From: Methanosarcinaceae archaeon
Lineage (GTDB): Archaea; Halobacteriota; Methanosarcinia; Methanosarcinales; Methanosarcinaceae
Direction: 5' to 3'
Assembly: GCA_020793555.1 (NCBI GenBank)
Contig: DQIO01000288.1
Location: 1 to 14,420 of the forward strand
DNA length: 14,420 nucleotides
A model generated the notes under the pieces. It made no database searches. It worked only from the letters and a program-made list of their open reading frames with translations, and was not told the origin of the DNA. The stretch's first letter is position 1. Every line of letters starts with the position of its first letter. Both the position numbers and the translations under genes were made by a program. Positions 1-6,390 of this stretch are shown in pieces.

Positions 1-13
1 CTATCTATTTATG

Positions 14-57
14 AACTATTCAATCTACCGACAACGTTTATGCATAGCTGAATAGTT
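14..57. repeat. Inverted repeat downstream of the KaiC-like gene
   Basis: Perfect 9-bp arms AACTATTCA (14-22) and TGAATAGTT (49-57) are separated by 26 nt. The structure lies about 50 nt past the stop codon of the leftward KaiC-like gene. It could be a 3'-end stem-loop or an end of a decayed mobile element. The window edge hides what lies beyond. Confidence 0.35.
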
Positions 58-70
58 ACGTTTTCTCTAA

Positions 71-91
71 AACATTGAGTGGTTGAGTATT
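71..91 (+). repeat. Copy 1 of dispersed 21-bp motif
   Basis: This is one of three near-identical copies of AACATTGARTGG followed by KYRARTATT. The others are at 2949-2969 and 10066-10086, and a shortened copy lies reversed at 13881-13897. This copy lies just past the 3' end of the KaiC-like gene. Confidence 0.55.
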
Positions 92-104
92 AATTATCTC
101 TATA

Positions 105-1547
105 TTATTTTTCAGGAATGGCGCACTCACACATAAGGTTATCAGATTCTGCAAATAAATCACGGATCTCAAATCCACGATCAGATATTATAAGTTCCTT
201 GATCGTATTGTCGGCTTTACTTCCCCTCATTTTTAATACATAAATTGATTTTTTGATCTGTCCATCAATCTCAATATTTTTCATAATGATGGTGGAATCC
301 ATAATAAATGGAAGACCTGCATCCGGAATTTTGGCATCACCTATAATTTCAGGCAATTCGTATGTGAAGATCGATGTTATGTTGTTGTTTTTGAAATATT
401 TTATCAGGGAAAATATATATATTTCCAATTGTTTGGGGTCTGGAATTGCATTCTTAAGACCCGATATACTGTCGATCAGGATGCGCTTGACTCCAATTTC
501 GTCAATAATCTTCTTAACATATATTGCAAGTTCATCAGGGCATATTTCTCCTTGAGGGTAATATATATGCCGTAGAAGGTCTTCTGTATGATATTGTTCA
601 AGGTCGAGCCCAAATCCGCTTACCGATTTTGCCAATTCTTTTAAGTTATCTTCAAAGGATATCATCAGACAGGGTTCTTTATTCAAAACACCGTTTGCAA
701 TAAATTGCAGGCTCAACATTGTTTTGCCGCATCCGGCACTGCTTGCGAGCATTGTTGCAGATGTTTGAAGTAATCCTTTTCCAAGCATTTCGTCCAGATC
801 TTTGACTCCGGTACTTACATTTCCAGATTTAATATCAGATGTGACTGGAATAGGCATGAACCTTGGGAACACTGTGATTCCGTCACTTGTCATCTTAAAT
901 GTGTGTTTTCCACCTAAAAAATCAGTCCCCCTCATTTTTGTGACACTTAGGTATCTACGAATGTTGTTTGCGAAAGATTCTTGACCCAGTATTACAATTC
1001 CGTCTACCATATAGGCCCAAGGGCTATTTGCGATGGAATTTTCTGACATTTCTCCTGTCATCATCAACATGGTATTCCATTCTTCAAATTCAGAGAACAG
1101 GTTAATCACAAAACTCCTTTTTTGTGAATATTGGAGTTCTTTTTCTTCGAAAGTGCTTGTGATGTGATCAAGTATTGTTATAGGATCGATGACAATTCTG
1201 GAAGGTTCGTATTTATTGATGACGTCATTGATGAATTCAAATATTGCAAAATCGCCTTTTTCGATTATACCTGCACCAACGCTTAATATGCGAAGATTTC
1301 CCGATTCTATAACACTATTGTCAAAGAAGGAATATTGTGACATATTCCTGATTATCATTGAAGGAGATTCTACGAGCATGGAGATGAATAGGCATGATTC
1401 CCCGTTCTTTGCGGCATTGAATAATGAGTGCAAACAAAAAGTGGTTTTTCCTGACCCGGCAGGACCTGCCACCAATACGGCAGACGGTTTTAGCAATCCT
1501 CCCTTAAGTATTTCATCGAATCCGTCAATATGGGTTTTTAGTTTCAT
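105..1547 (-). CDS. Two-domain KaiC/RAD55-like RecA-superfamily ATPase
   Basis: The 480-residue protein contains two tandem RecA-fold KaiC domains. Domain 1 has Walker A GPAGSGKTT (28-36), Walker B ending in D121 and a KMRG motif (204-207). Domain 2 has Walker A SSAGCGKTM (269-277), Walker B D359 and KMRG (439-442). This is the layout of cyanobacterial KaiC (about 520 aa) and of archaeal KaiC-like signalling ATPases, which are cytoplasmic and usually oligomeric. In domain 2 the catalytic acidic pair reads E299-D300; in domain 1 it reads V59-E60, so one glutamate is lost. By hand alignment around FIMDSTII, the KaiC autophosphorylation pair Ser431-Thr432 corresponds to Pro-Phe (413-414), so KaiC-type phosphorylation at that site is not expected. 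ATP binding is likely; the biological role is unknown. It is divergent from the winged-helix/MinD operon and may share regulation with it. The ATG start puts the first motif at the usual distance. Stop is TAA. Confidence 0.88.
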   Translation of the reverse strand: MKLKTHIDGFDEILKGGLLKPSAVLVAGPAGSGKTTFCLHSLFNAAKNGESCLFISMLVESPSMIIRNMSQYSFFDNSVIESGNLRILSVGAGIIEKGDFAIFEFINDVINKYEPSRIVIDPITILDHITSTFEEKELQYSQKRSFVINLFSEFEEWNTMLMMTGEMSENSIANSPWAYMVDGIVILGQESFANNIRRYLSVTKMRGTDFLGGKHTFKMTSDGITVFPRFMPIPVTSDIKSGNVSTGVKDLDEMLGKGLLQTSATMLASSAGCGKTMLSLQFIANGVLNKEPCLMISFEDNLKELAKSVSGFGLDLEQYHTEDLLRHIYYPQGEICPDELAIYVKKIIDEIGVKRILIDSISGLKNAIPDPKQLEIYIFSLIKYFKNNNITSIFTYELPEIIGDAKIPDAGLPFIMDSTIIMKNIEIDGQIKKSIYVLKMRGSKADNTIKELIISDRGFEIRDLFAESDNLMCECAIPEK

Positions 1548-1590
1548 TTAATCATTACCGGATATATTTGTGATTATATTATGGTATAGT
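1548..1590 (-). promoter_or_regulatory. Likely promoter region of the KaiC-like gene
   Basis: Reading leftward, AT-rich TATA-like sequence (AATATAATC, about 1573-1581) lies roughly 26 nt ahead of about 1551, which would give a very short leader or a leaderless mRNA. A second AT-rich string (about 1560-1569) is too close to the ATG. No strong Shine-Dalgarno sequence is present; only a weak GGT occurs upstream of the start. Confidence 0.35.
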
Positions 1591-1693
1591 ATAACACATT
1601 CAATATGTTAAGTATATACATTAAAATATGATAAATAGTTTTGGCTGCCATATACTTTTAATATTTTGTATAGCGAATGGTTTATCTATGATT

Positions 1694-1707
1694 ATAACAA
1701 TTGTTAT
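1694..1707. promoter_or_regulatory. 14-bp perfect palindrome, candidate operator
   Basis: ATAACAATTGTTAT is a perfect palindrome in the divergent region between the KaiC-like gene and the winged-helix gene. The core TAACAATTGT recurs on the minus strand at 3948-3957, between the TATA box and start codon of the P-loop-less gene. This fits a dimeric regulator shared by these promoters, and the winged-helix protein next door is an obvious candidate. No binding evidence exists here. Confidence 0.4.
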
Positions 1708-1749
1708 GTGCAATCGCCACACAATTTATAGTTGTGTGCAGTCATGCAC
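1708..1749. promoter_or_regulatory. Nested inverted repeat upstream of the winged-helix gene
   Basis: CACACAA (1718-1724) and TTGTGTG (1732-1738) are perfect 7-bp arms around a 7-nt spacer. They are flanked by a second, outer pair GTGCA (1708-1712) and TGCAC (1745-1749) with nearly the same centre. The structure ends about 10 nt before the TATA box at 1761-1769, where an activator or autoregulator could act. Confidence 0.4.
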
Positions 1750-1757
1750 AGACTTGA

Positions 1758-1790
1758 ATTATATATTTAAAAAAGCATAAATTGATTACT
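1758..1790 (+). promoter_or_regulatory. TATA promoter of the wHTH-MinD operon, probably leaderless
   Basis: The TATA-like box ATATATTTA (1761-1769) is centred 26 nt before the ATG at 1791. In archaea this spacing puts transcription initiation at or next to the start codon. This favours ATG 1791 over the in-frame TTG at 1782. Confidence 0.55.
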
Positions 1791-2198
1791 ATGGTCCAAA
1801 CAGAAGATAGCAACAACATATATAGATATCTTGATGAATTCAATGGTCGTTTAGATTCATTGGAACAAAGAATTTCAAATATGGAATCACGGTTTAATCC
1901 GATTGTTGAAGACAAAATGGCTTTGTTCCTGACAGTGCCTGATACAATACGAAAATCATTATTTGCAGTCTCTCATTTGGAGAGGGGCACTGCGGATGAT
2001 GTAAGTGCGTTTACAGGTCGTCATCGATCAATTGAGAACAAGTACTTGAATGAACTTGTACGGTCAGGTTGGCTTGGTCGTGATCGGGTTGGCAAAAAAG
2101 TGTATTATTTTTTGAAGAAAGCAGTTGATAGTCCTAAAAGTGAATACCACTCTGCAGTGGATGAACTTGAGGACAAACTTAATTCTCTTTTGGGGTGA
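1791..2198 (+). CDS. Winged-helix DNA-binding protein with flanking coiled coils
   Basis: The protein has 135 residues. An N-terminal heptad-like helix (about 10-35, with LDEFNGRLDSLEQRI) is followed by a winged helix-turn-helix (about 44-105). In the latter, a TADDVSAFTGRHRS segment looks like the turn and recognition helix, and GRDRVGKKVYYFL looks like the wing. A charged C-terminal helix (about 112-133) may be another dimerisation segment. It resembles archaeal MarR/ArsR-type winged-helix regulators, but I cannot assign a named family. ATG 1791 is chosen because of the TATA spacing; TTG 1782 would add three residues. Its TGA stop overlaps the next ATG by one base, so it is very likely translationally coupled to the MinD/ParA-like ATPase. 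Palindromes upstream suggest autoregulation. Its ligand and targets are unknown. Confidence 0.75.
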   Translation: MVQTEDSNNIYRYLDEFNGRLDSLEQRISNMESRFNPIVEDKMALFLTVPDTIRKSLFAVSHLERGTADDVSAFTGRHRSIENKYLNELVRSGWLGRDRVGKKVYYFLKKAVDSPKSEYHSAVDELEDKLNSLLG

Positions 2199-2932
2199 TG
2201 CAGGTGCTATTAAGTTTCCATTCGTATAAAGGTGGTACTGGAAAGACTACTATGGTTGGTAATATTGGCCATCATCTTGCAAAAGGCGGACATAAGGTTT
2301 GTCTCATTGATTCTGATGTTAATGGTCCCGGCTTGCATTCCCTGTTTGATCTAAAATTTAAGAATTCAATGATCGAATTCCTAAAAGGACAGTGCAATAT
2401 TGAAGATATAATCTATAAGGTTGATGACGATCTTGAATTATATTTGATTCCTTCAAGAGTATGCGAGGAGGATATTTCTGCATTTTTTAAGACACCACCC
2501 GATGCAAAAAAAAAGATGCTGGAAATAGTCGATTTTGTTAAACGTGAGTATGGGGTGGAATATGTCATATTCGATTCGAGTCCAGGCATTAACAAATCAA
2601 GTCTTCTTGTATTGAACATGTCGGATAAGGCAACAGTTGTTTGTACAATTGATCGTCAGGACATCAGGGGTGCTTATGTGCTTGTCAGTATGGCAAGGAA
2701 ACTTGAGACAAATGTGCATCTGGTCTTTAACAAGATACCCATAGATCGTTCGGATGAAATTGATATTGCAATAAAAGAGTTTTGTGAAAACCTAGGTGCG
2801 GAGTTACTTGGCATTCTCACGTATGATGAGGTTGTGGCAAAGACATGGTCACGTAAATTGGTTGTGTCTGATAGTCAAGAATGCGAGTACTGTGTTCAGG
2901 TTACGGAACTGGTTGAAAAATTAATCAATTAA
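2198..2932 (+). CDS. MinD/ParA-family P-loop ATPase
   Basis: The protein has 244 residues from ATG 2198. It opens with the deviant Walker A motif KGGTGKTT (11-18), whose first lysine is the signature of the MinD/ParA/Mrp (SIMIBI) class. A Walker A' aspartate segment LIDSDVNGPG follows, and then Walker B IFDSSPG. Family members dimerise on ATP and position or load partner proteins; no membrane-targeting amphipathic tail is evident. Alternative starts are GTG 2195 (adds one residue) and GTG 2204, which lies just downstream of the Shine-Dalgarno-like GGGGTGA (2192-2198). The gene is the second in an operon with the winged-helix gene (1-nt overlap). The pairing suggests the ATPase works with, or is switched by, that DNA-binding protein. 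I cannot assign a specific MinD or ParA orthologue. Stop is TAA. Confidence 0.85.
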   Translation: MQVLLSFHSYKGGTGKTTMVGNIGHHLAKGGHKVCLIDSDVNGPGLHSLFDLKFKNSMIEFLKGQCNIEDIIYKVDDDLELYLIPSRVCEEDISAFFKTPPDAKKKMLEIVDFVKREYGVEYVIFDSSPGINKSSLLVLNMSDKATVVCTIDRQDIRGAYVLVSMARKLETNVHLVFNKIPIDRSDEIDIAIKEFCENLGAELLGILTYDEVVAKTWSRKLVVSDSQECEYCVQVTELVEKLIN

Positions 2933-2948
2933 TCTTATGGATCTCCCC

Positions 2949-2969
2949 AACATTGAGTGGGTAAATATT
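2949..2969 (+). repeat. Copy 2 of dispersed 21-bp motif
   Basis: This copy of the AACATTGARTGG motif lies 16 nt after the MinD-like stop codon and immediately before the 2981-3028 inverted repeat. It has the same orientation as copies 1 and 3. Confidence 0.55.
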
Positions 2970-2980
2970 CGACGGGATGA

Positions 2981-3028
2981 ACAGGATTTACAGGATGGGG
3001 TGGACTACTCATATCCTGTCAATCCTGT
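2981..3028. repeat. 16-bp-arm inverted repeat after the MinD-like gene
   Basis: The left arm ACAGGATTTACAGGAT (2981-2996) and right arm ATCCTGTCAATCCTGT (3013-3028) pair with one mismatch around a 16-nt loop. Each arm is itself a tandem of ACAGGAT. It may be a 3'-end stem-loop for the wHTH-MinD operon or a dispersed intergenic repeat. The rest of 2933-3184 shows no gene. Confidence 0.6.
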
Positions 3029-3184
3029 CTATTAATTCAGGAAATATGATTTTCATGTTTGAAAACATATCCGGAATAGTGATGTGTCCACACAATGTTA
3101 AAGAGAACCAATCTTATTGATATATGATTGATCTATCATTGACTGCTTATTGATGTGCCGGAATTCGACCGATGTTTGATCTTT

Positions 3185-3937
3185 TTAGATCAACATCTCC
3201 TTGTGCACATCAATATGCTTTTTCACAATTCGGTCAAGCGTGTCAGTTTCTTCAGGAGATATGTCAAAAAGGTCTTTTATTTTAGAATGATTTGATGTAA
3301 ATGAGGGTTCCAATGTTACTTTATTGTCCTTTATGCTGTAATTGATCTGTTTTTTTTCTGTGCTGCCTTTGAATTGAATTGTATCCTTGCTTATGTGAAG
3401 CACGATATCATACGCTGAAAATAGTGCTTGTTGCATTTTGGCATTAAGGAGATTTGATTCAATGGATGTGATCACTGTGACATCCGGATATTTATTATTC
3501 AGCAGGGCTGATTGAAATTTAATAAATGCTGCCCCGCCATCCTGTATGCCTGTTTTGCCAGGGTTGTCCAAAATAAGTGTGTGTTCACCGTTTTTTATTA
3601 ATTTGTGGATATTTCTCATTATTGAGGAAAAATTAGTGGGTGCACAGATGACTGTATAATTATCGTCTGCAAGATTGCTTACTGTGTCAATAATGGTGGT
3701 GGGACTTATGACACAGTCAAAATTCTCAAGTCGTTTTTTGACCATATTTGCTGGCTCATCCCAGCATATCCATGTTAGTGGAGTTTTATATTTGTTTAGT
3801 ATTCTGGATACTAAACAGTATATCAATTCTGGCATAGCTGCATTTTTTTGGTATACTAAAAGGATATTTTTATGATGGGCAACAGAGGTGATTTTTGTAT
3901 CCAACTCGTTTGAAATGGCTATTGCTATATTTTCCAT
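3185..3937 (-). CDS. KaiC/RAD55-like protein lacking a P-loop (probable pseudo-ATPase)
   Basis: The protein has 250 residues. The order of elements follows a single RecA/KaiC domain: strand NILLVY; a segment QKNAAMPELI where Walker A should be; the strand/helix pair LTWICWDEPANMVKKRLE, matching the family's position after Walker A; a Walker B-like strand TLILDNPGK; and a C-terminal part with VTVITSIES and YDIVLHI. No GxxxxGK[ST] occurs, so ATP hydrolysis is unlikely. Such degenerate RAD55-like proteins occur in archaea, and a regulatory or partner role with the nearby intact KaiC-like and MinD-like ATPases is my inference. The C-terminal 30 residues (SPEETDTLDRIVKKHI) look like a separate helical segment. 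The start ATG is supported by a TATA box about 28 nt upstream. Stop is TAA. The fold assignment comes from pattern only, so confidence is moderate. Confidence 0.68.
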   Translation of the reverse strand: MENIAIAISNELDTKITSVAHHKNILLVYQKNAAMPELIYCLVSRILNKYKTPLTWICWDEPANMVKKRLENFDCVISPTTIIDTVSNLADDNYTVICAPTNFSSIMRNIHKLIKNGEHTLILDNPGKTGIQDGGAAFIKFQSALLNNKYPDVTVITSIESNLLNAKMQQALFSAYDIVLHISKDTIQFKGSTEKKQINYSIKDNKVTLEPSFTSNHSKIKDLFDISPEETDTLDRIVKKHIDVHKEMLI

Positions 3938-3975
3938 TGGTTAAAATACAATTGTTAAAGTATTTATAAATATTG
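3938..3975 (-). promoter_or_regulatory. Promoter of the P-loop-less gene with embedded palindrome
   Basis: Reading leftward, the TATA-like ATTTATAAATA (3962-3972) is centred near 3967, about 28-30 nt before the ATG at 3935-3937, which suggests a leaderless or nearly leaderless mRNA. Between them TTAACAATTGT (3948-3958, minus strand) contains the palindrome ACAATTGT (3948-3955). It shares TAACAATTGT with the palindrome at 1694-1707. This position, downstream of the TATA box, is typical for a repressor site. Confidence 0.5.
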
Positions 3976-4038
3976 AGATATGTTTTTGCTTGTATGTGTT
4001 TTTAGCACTGAATATGTGGAATATATGCAACATATGCA

Positions 4039-4058
4039 CAATTGCGAAACATTTATAT
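4039..4058 (+). promoter_or_regulatory. Strong BRE-TATA promoter with no obvious gene
   Basis: GCGAAAC (4044-4050, BRE-like) followed by ATTTATATCC (4051-4060) looks like an archaeal promoter. It would start a rightward transcript near 4079-4082. A CAATTG core (4039-4044) adjoins it. No long gene follows: 3976-4453 has no protein-coding region I can support except the short frame at 4106-4189. Confidence 0.45.
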
Positions 4059-4105
4059 CCTATCAATACAATCAGGTGTTATAAGAAATAAATCGGGAGG
4101 CCATA

Positions 4106-4189
4106 TTGACCTATTCTATTCACACCACCCATCCAAAAATGTGGTCTTCTGTTTTTCTTATTGTTCATTATATTTTTGTGATTTTTTAA
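4106..4189 (+). CDS. Candidate 27-aa small membrane protein
   Basis: About 25 nt downstream of the transcription start predicted from the 4044-4060 promoter, a strong Shine-Dalgarno sequence GGGAGG (4095-4100) is followed 5 nt later by TTG 4106. The frame encodes 27 residues: a polar first half with several histidines and threonines, then a hydrophobic stretch SSVFLIVHYIFVIF ending at TAA. Promoter, ribosome-binding site and spacing support translation. The tiny size, TTG start and lack of any known relative keep confidence low; the transcript could instead be non-coding. Confidence 0.22.
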   Translation: MTYSIHTTHPKMWSSVFLIVHYIFVIF

Positions 4190-4403
4190 TTGATATTCTT
4201 TTATGTGGTGGGATCTGTACGTTTGATGCAACTTAGACATTTTCATTAAGATTTCACTTGCGCAACATTTAGCATATTGCAAACACTTATGTATGAATTG
4301 TTCCTATTAGGTATTGTATATGTGTTCAAAGCGAGTTAGATGGTTTGACCTGCTTCGTGTAAAATATAAGAAAATCTTTGCTGCTGCCTGGATTTACTTG
4401 CCG

Positions 4404-4445
4404 TACACATATATAACATATGGTAAAAACAGAATATAATCAGGA
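4404..4445 (+). promoter_or_regulatory. Promoter and RBS of the small membrane protein gene
   Basis: TATA-like ATATATAA (4409-4416) would give a start near 4438. AGGA (4442-4445) lies 8 nt before the ATG at 4454. This gene therefore has a short leader with a Shine-Dalgarno site, unlike the leaderless genes nearby. Confidence 0.45.
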
Positions 4446-4453
4446 AAATTAAT

Positions 4454-4840
4454 ATGTTGAACTATGTGATATATGCGAGTATGGGGATATTGTCATTTAT
4501 ATTGATGGTTTCTTTCATCAAGATACGAAATATCGTGAAAAATGGTAATCCTGATCTAATACGTGCCAGTTTATTTTTGCGGTATGGTGTGTTCAAACAA
4601 ACTACCTTGTTTATCATAGATAGTATGATATTTATTTTTTTCGTGCAGGTAATTAATATATTATTTGGATTGCAATACATAACATCTTTTTACCACCAGA
4701 TTATGATTATTGCAAGTTTGATATGTTTGATCGTAATTGGGTATAGCTTTGTACATCTCAATCAAACAGTAATGTTCCAAAGCCATAATCCGGCACGTAA
4801 TGAACTTGAACGCTGGATATATGGTGATGATCGGAAATGA
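4454..4840 (+). CDS. Small membrane protein with three predicted helices, unknown function
   Basis: The protein has 128 residues with three hydrophobic segments: about 4-23 (IYASMGILSFILMVSFI), about 51-74 (TLFIIDSMIFIFFVQVINIL) and about 82-102 (IMIIASLICLIVIGYSF). A basic loop (KIRNIVKNGNPDLIRASLFLR) follows helix 1, and the tail is polar. There is no signal peptide cleavage site, lipobox or catalytic motif, and I do not recognise the family. The TGA stop overlaps ATG 4837 of the next frame as ATGA, the arrangement seen in coupled archaeal operons; whether that downstream frame is a live gene is uncertain because it contains two TAG codons. Proximity to the KaiC-like cluster might mean a membrane partner, which is inference only. 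Confidence 0.65.
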   Translation: MLNYVIYASMGILSFILMVSFIKIRNIVKNGNPDLIRASLFLRYGVFKQTTLFIIDSMIFIFFVQVINILFGLQYITSFYHQIMIIASLICLIVIGYSFVHLNQTVMFQSHNPARNELERWIYGDDRK

Positions 4841-5418
4841 TAAGTTTTGCTTTCATTTAGGCTGTTTTGTACCTATGGGTTCGGAAATTATCTGGTAATC
4901 GGGAAGCTTTGCCCACACAAAACAGCGAAGAGGCAAAGATATATGAAAATTGTCAAAATCACATGGATGAATTGTTTGTGGAAGTTGTGAACAATGAAGG
5001 GGAGATTTTGGATGTGGTTAGACATAATGCGCTTGAGGTGTTGAATCATCGGTGGAGTAGAATGCATATTCGAAGGCGTACAGGAAGAAGTAAGACTACT
5101 AAGGAAATGACTAAATATGGGGCTCTTCTTACTGTTTTATCTAATCTTGAAAATGAGGATTATGTTGAGACTGTTTTGTGTGATGTGGATGATTTTGGGA
5201 GAAAATTACAAAATGTTACGGATGAAGAACTTTAGGAAGCAAGACAATTAATTAGAAAGTTTCCTCAACTTCCTTTCGTTAAGTCTGATGTGAGAAGACC
5301 TGAGATCCAGAGGGATTTTGTTATACTTGTTGAGGATGCGTACAAGGATGTGCACGATGCGGATATTAGTATGTGGCTGCCTAACTTTATTGACACAGAT
5401 GCTAGAATGACGCCATAG
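4837..5418 (+). CDS. Amber-interrupted reading frame, unknown protein (possible pyrrolysine readthrough or pseudogene)
   Basis: An ATG at 4837 overlaps the preceding stop (ATGA). The frame then runs 193 codons to TAG 5416-5418, broken only by TAG at 4858-4860 and TAG at 5233-5235. The largest uninterrupted part (TTG 4867 to 5235, 122 residues) is acidic with a basic patch RMHIRRRTGRSKTTKE. The text after the second TAG (EARQLIRKFPQLPFVKSDVR and onward) continues with good composition, so it looks like one protein. The basic patch and nearby transposon remains hint at a mobile-element protein, but I do not recognise the family. If the host decodes UAG as pyrrolysine, the full frame could be translated. 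Otherwise it is a pseudogene with two nonsense mutations, both amber. The tetranucleotide overlap favours the long reading; the adjacent mobile DNA favours decay. Confidence 0.4.
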
Positions 5419-5762
5419 CTGAAAATCCAAAACAACGTAATCTTCAGTAGCTACCACATAAATGATTTGATTTCGGACTTTTTTCCATTGTCTGGGTGTG
5501 AATTGTTTCCCCATTTGAGTTTCTATATACGTTCTCCATCCTGTTTTGATCCATAACCATCAATGTGAAACTTGCCATTGAAATCAATCCTCTGATTGGA
5601 TTACTCTTCGCTCGATATTTTGCCTCGTGTTTGCTCGCATTTCCACAATGTTGTTGCACATGGTGACCTACCAAAATCATCAGTTAACCCTTATGTGAAT
5701 ATTTGATGCAGTACGCGTGTTCCATAAACTGCTGTGGCTGCCATACCTTACATACATCTGTT
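5419..5762 (-). pseudogene. Decayed reading frames, possible transposon remnant
   Basis: No intact gene is convincing. On the minus strand, two overlapping frames of 78 residues (5680 to 5444) and 88 residues (5514 to 5248, whose 3' part overlaps the opposite-strand frame) look like pieces of one protein. One has GHHVQQHCGNASKHEAKYRAK and the other GKQFTPRQWKKVRNQIIYV. Upstream, 5762-5690 reads in frame with the first but is broken by TAA. The family is not recognised. The IS630-type element ends at the right border of this stretch, so this is probably older damaged mobile or phage-like DNA into which it inserted. Confidence 0.3.
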
Positions 5763-5766
5763 TATA

Positions 5767-6390
5767 CTACTCCGCATGTATAATTTGGAACTTTTGTGTA
5801 AAAAGACTGGATAATTCTTGATGATAGTCGCCTAAATTGTAGAAGAAACTATCAGTTGCATTGACAAATTGAGTGTAATCTTCGTGATATGTGTTATTTA
5901 CCAGATGCTTCTTTGTAAATTTCCACAATCTTTCAATCAGATTGAGATTTGGTGCATAAGGTGGTAAAAATAGTAGCTTGATATTGTTTTCTTCTGCAAA
6001 ATTTCTCGTAACGATCGCATAATTGTACATTGCATTGTCCAGTATAATAACAATTTTCTTGTCTGGATATTTTTCTTTAATCTTCTGCAAGAACTCAACA
6101 ATACGCTCGGAATTACACGTTTCTTCTGTTAATGTTGTAGTCACAGAGAAATCTTCAATATCGAGTGCTCCAAGTATATTGATTCTTTTCCTACCAGTAT
6201 TTGATTTTATTGTGATTGTGCCGTTTTTACCTCGTAGCTGCCACATTTTTGCATTTACTACATTGTGAAGGAGGTGGCACGGATCAAAAAAGAGCAGAGC
6301 CGTTTCTTTTTGTAGAGGGTAGTACTCGATCTGTTGGATAAAATCTTTCTACACAATTTCGGTTGGAGCCTTGCCTGGAATCAGTCCTGT
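5767..6390 (-). CDS. IS630 transposase, catalytic part (orfB frame, contains an in-frame TAG)
   Basis: This is the DDE/RNase H-like catalytic half of the transposase, which cuts and joins the IS ends. The 159-residue open part from ATG 6246 contains LDNAMYNYA (D70) and PNLNLIERLW (E105), exactly 34 residues apart, the DD34E spacing of IS630/Tc1-mariner enzymes. The first catalytic aspartate (FFDPCH) lies upstream of that ATG. The real frame must therefore extend back to the -1 junction at 6390, crossing a single TAG at 6349-6351 in APTEIV-stop-KDFIQQ. The reading is coherent on both sides of that TAG. The part is probably joined to the N-terminal frame by -1 slippage at A7 (6390-6396). The terminal stop at 5767 is also TAG. 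Either the element is decayed by one nonsense mutation, or UAG is read through. Confidence 0.75.

Noticed and set aside
253..1551. Plus-strand open frames of 60-120 codons opposite the KaiC-like gene
   Set aside because: They are antisense shadows of a well-supported gene; they have no promoter, ribosome-binding site or protein-like motif.
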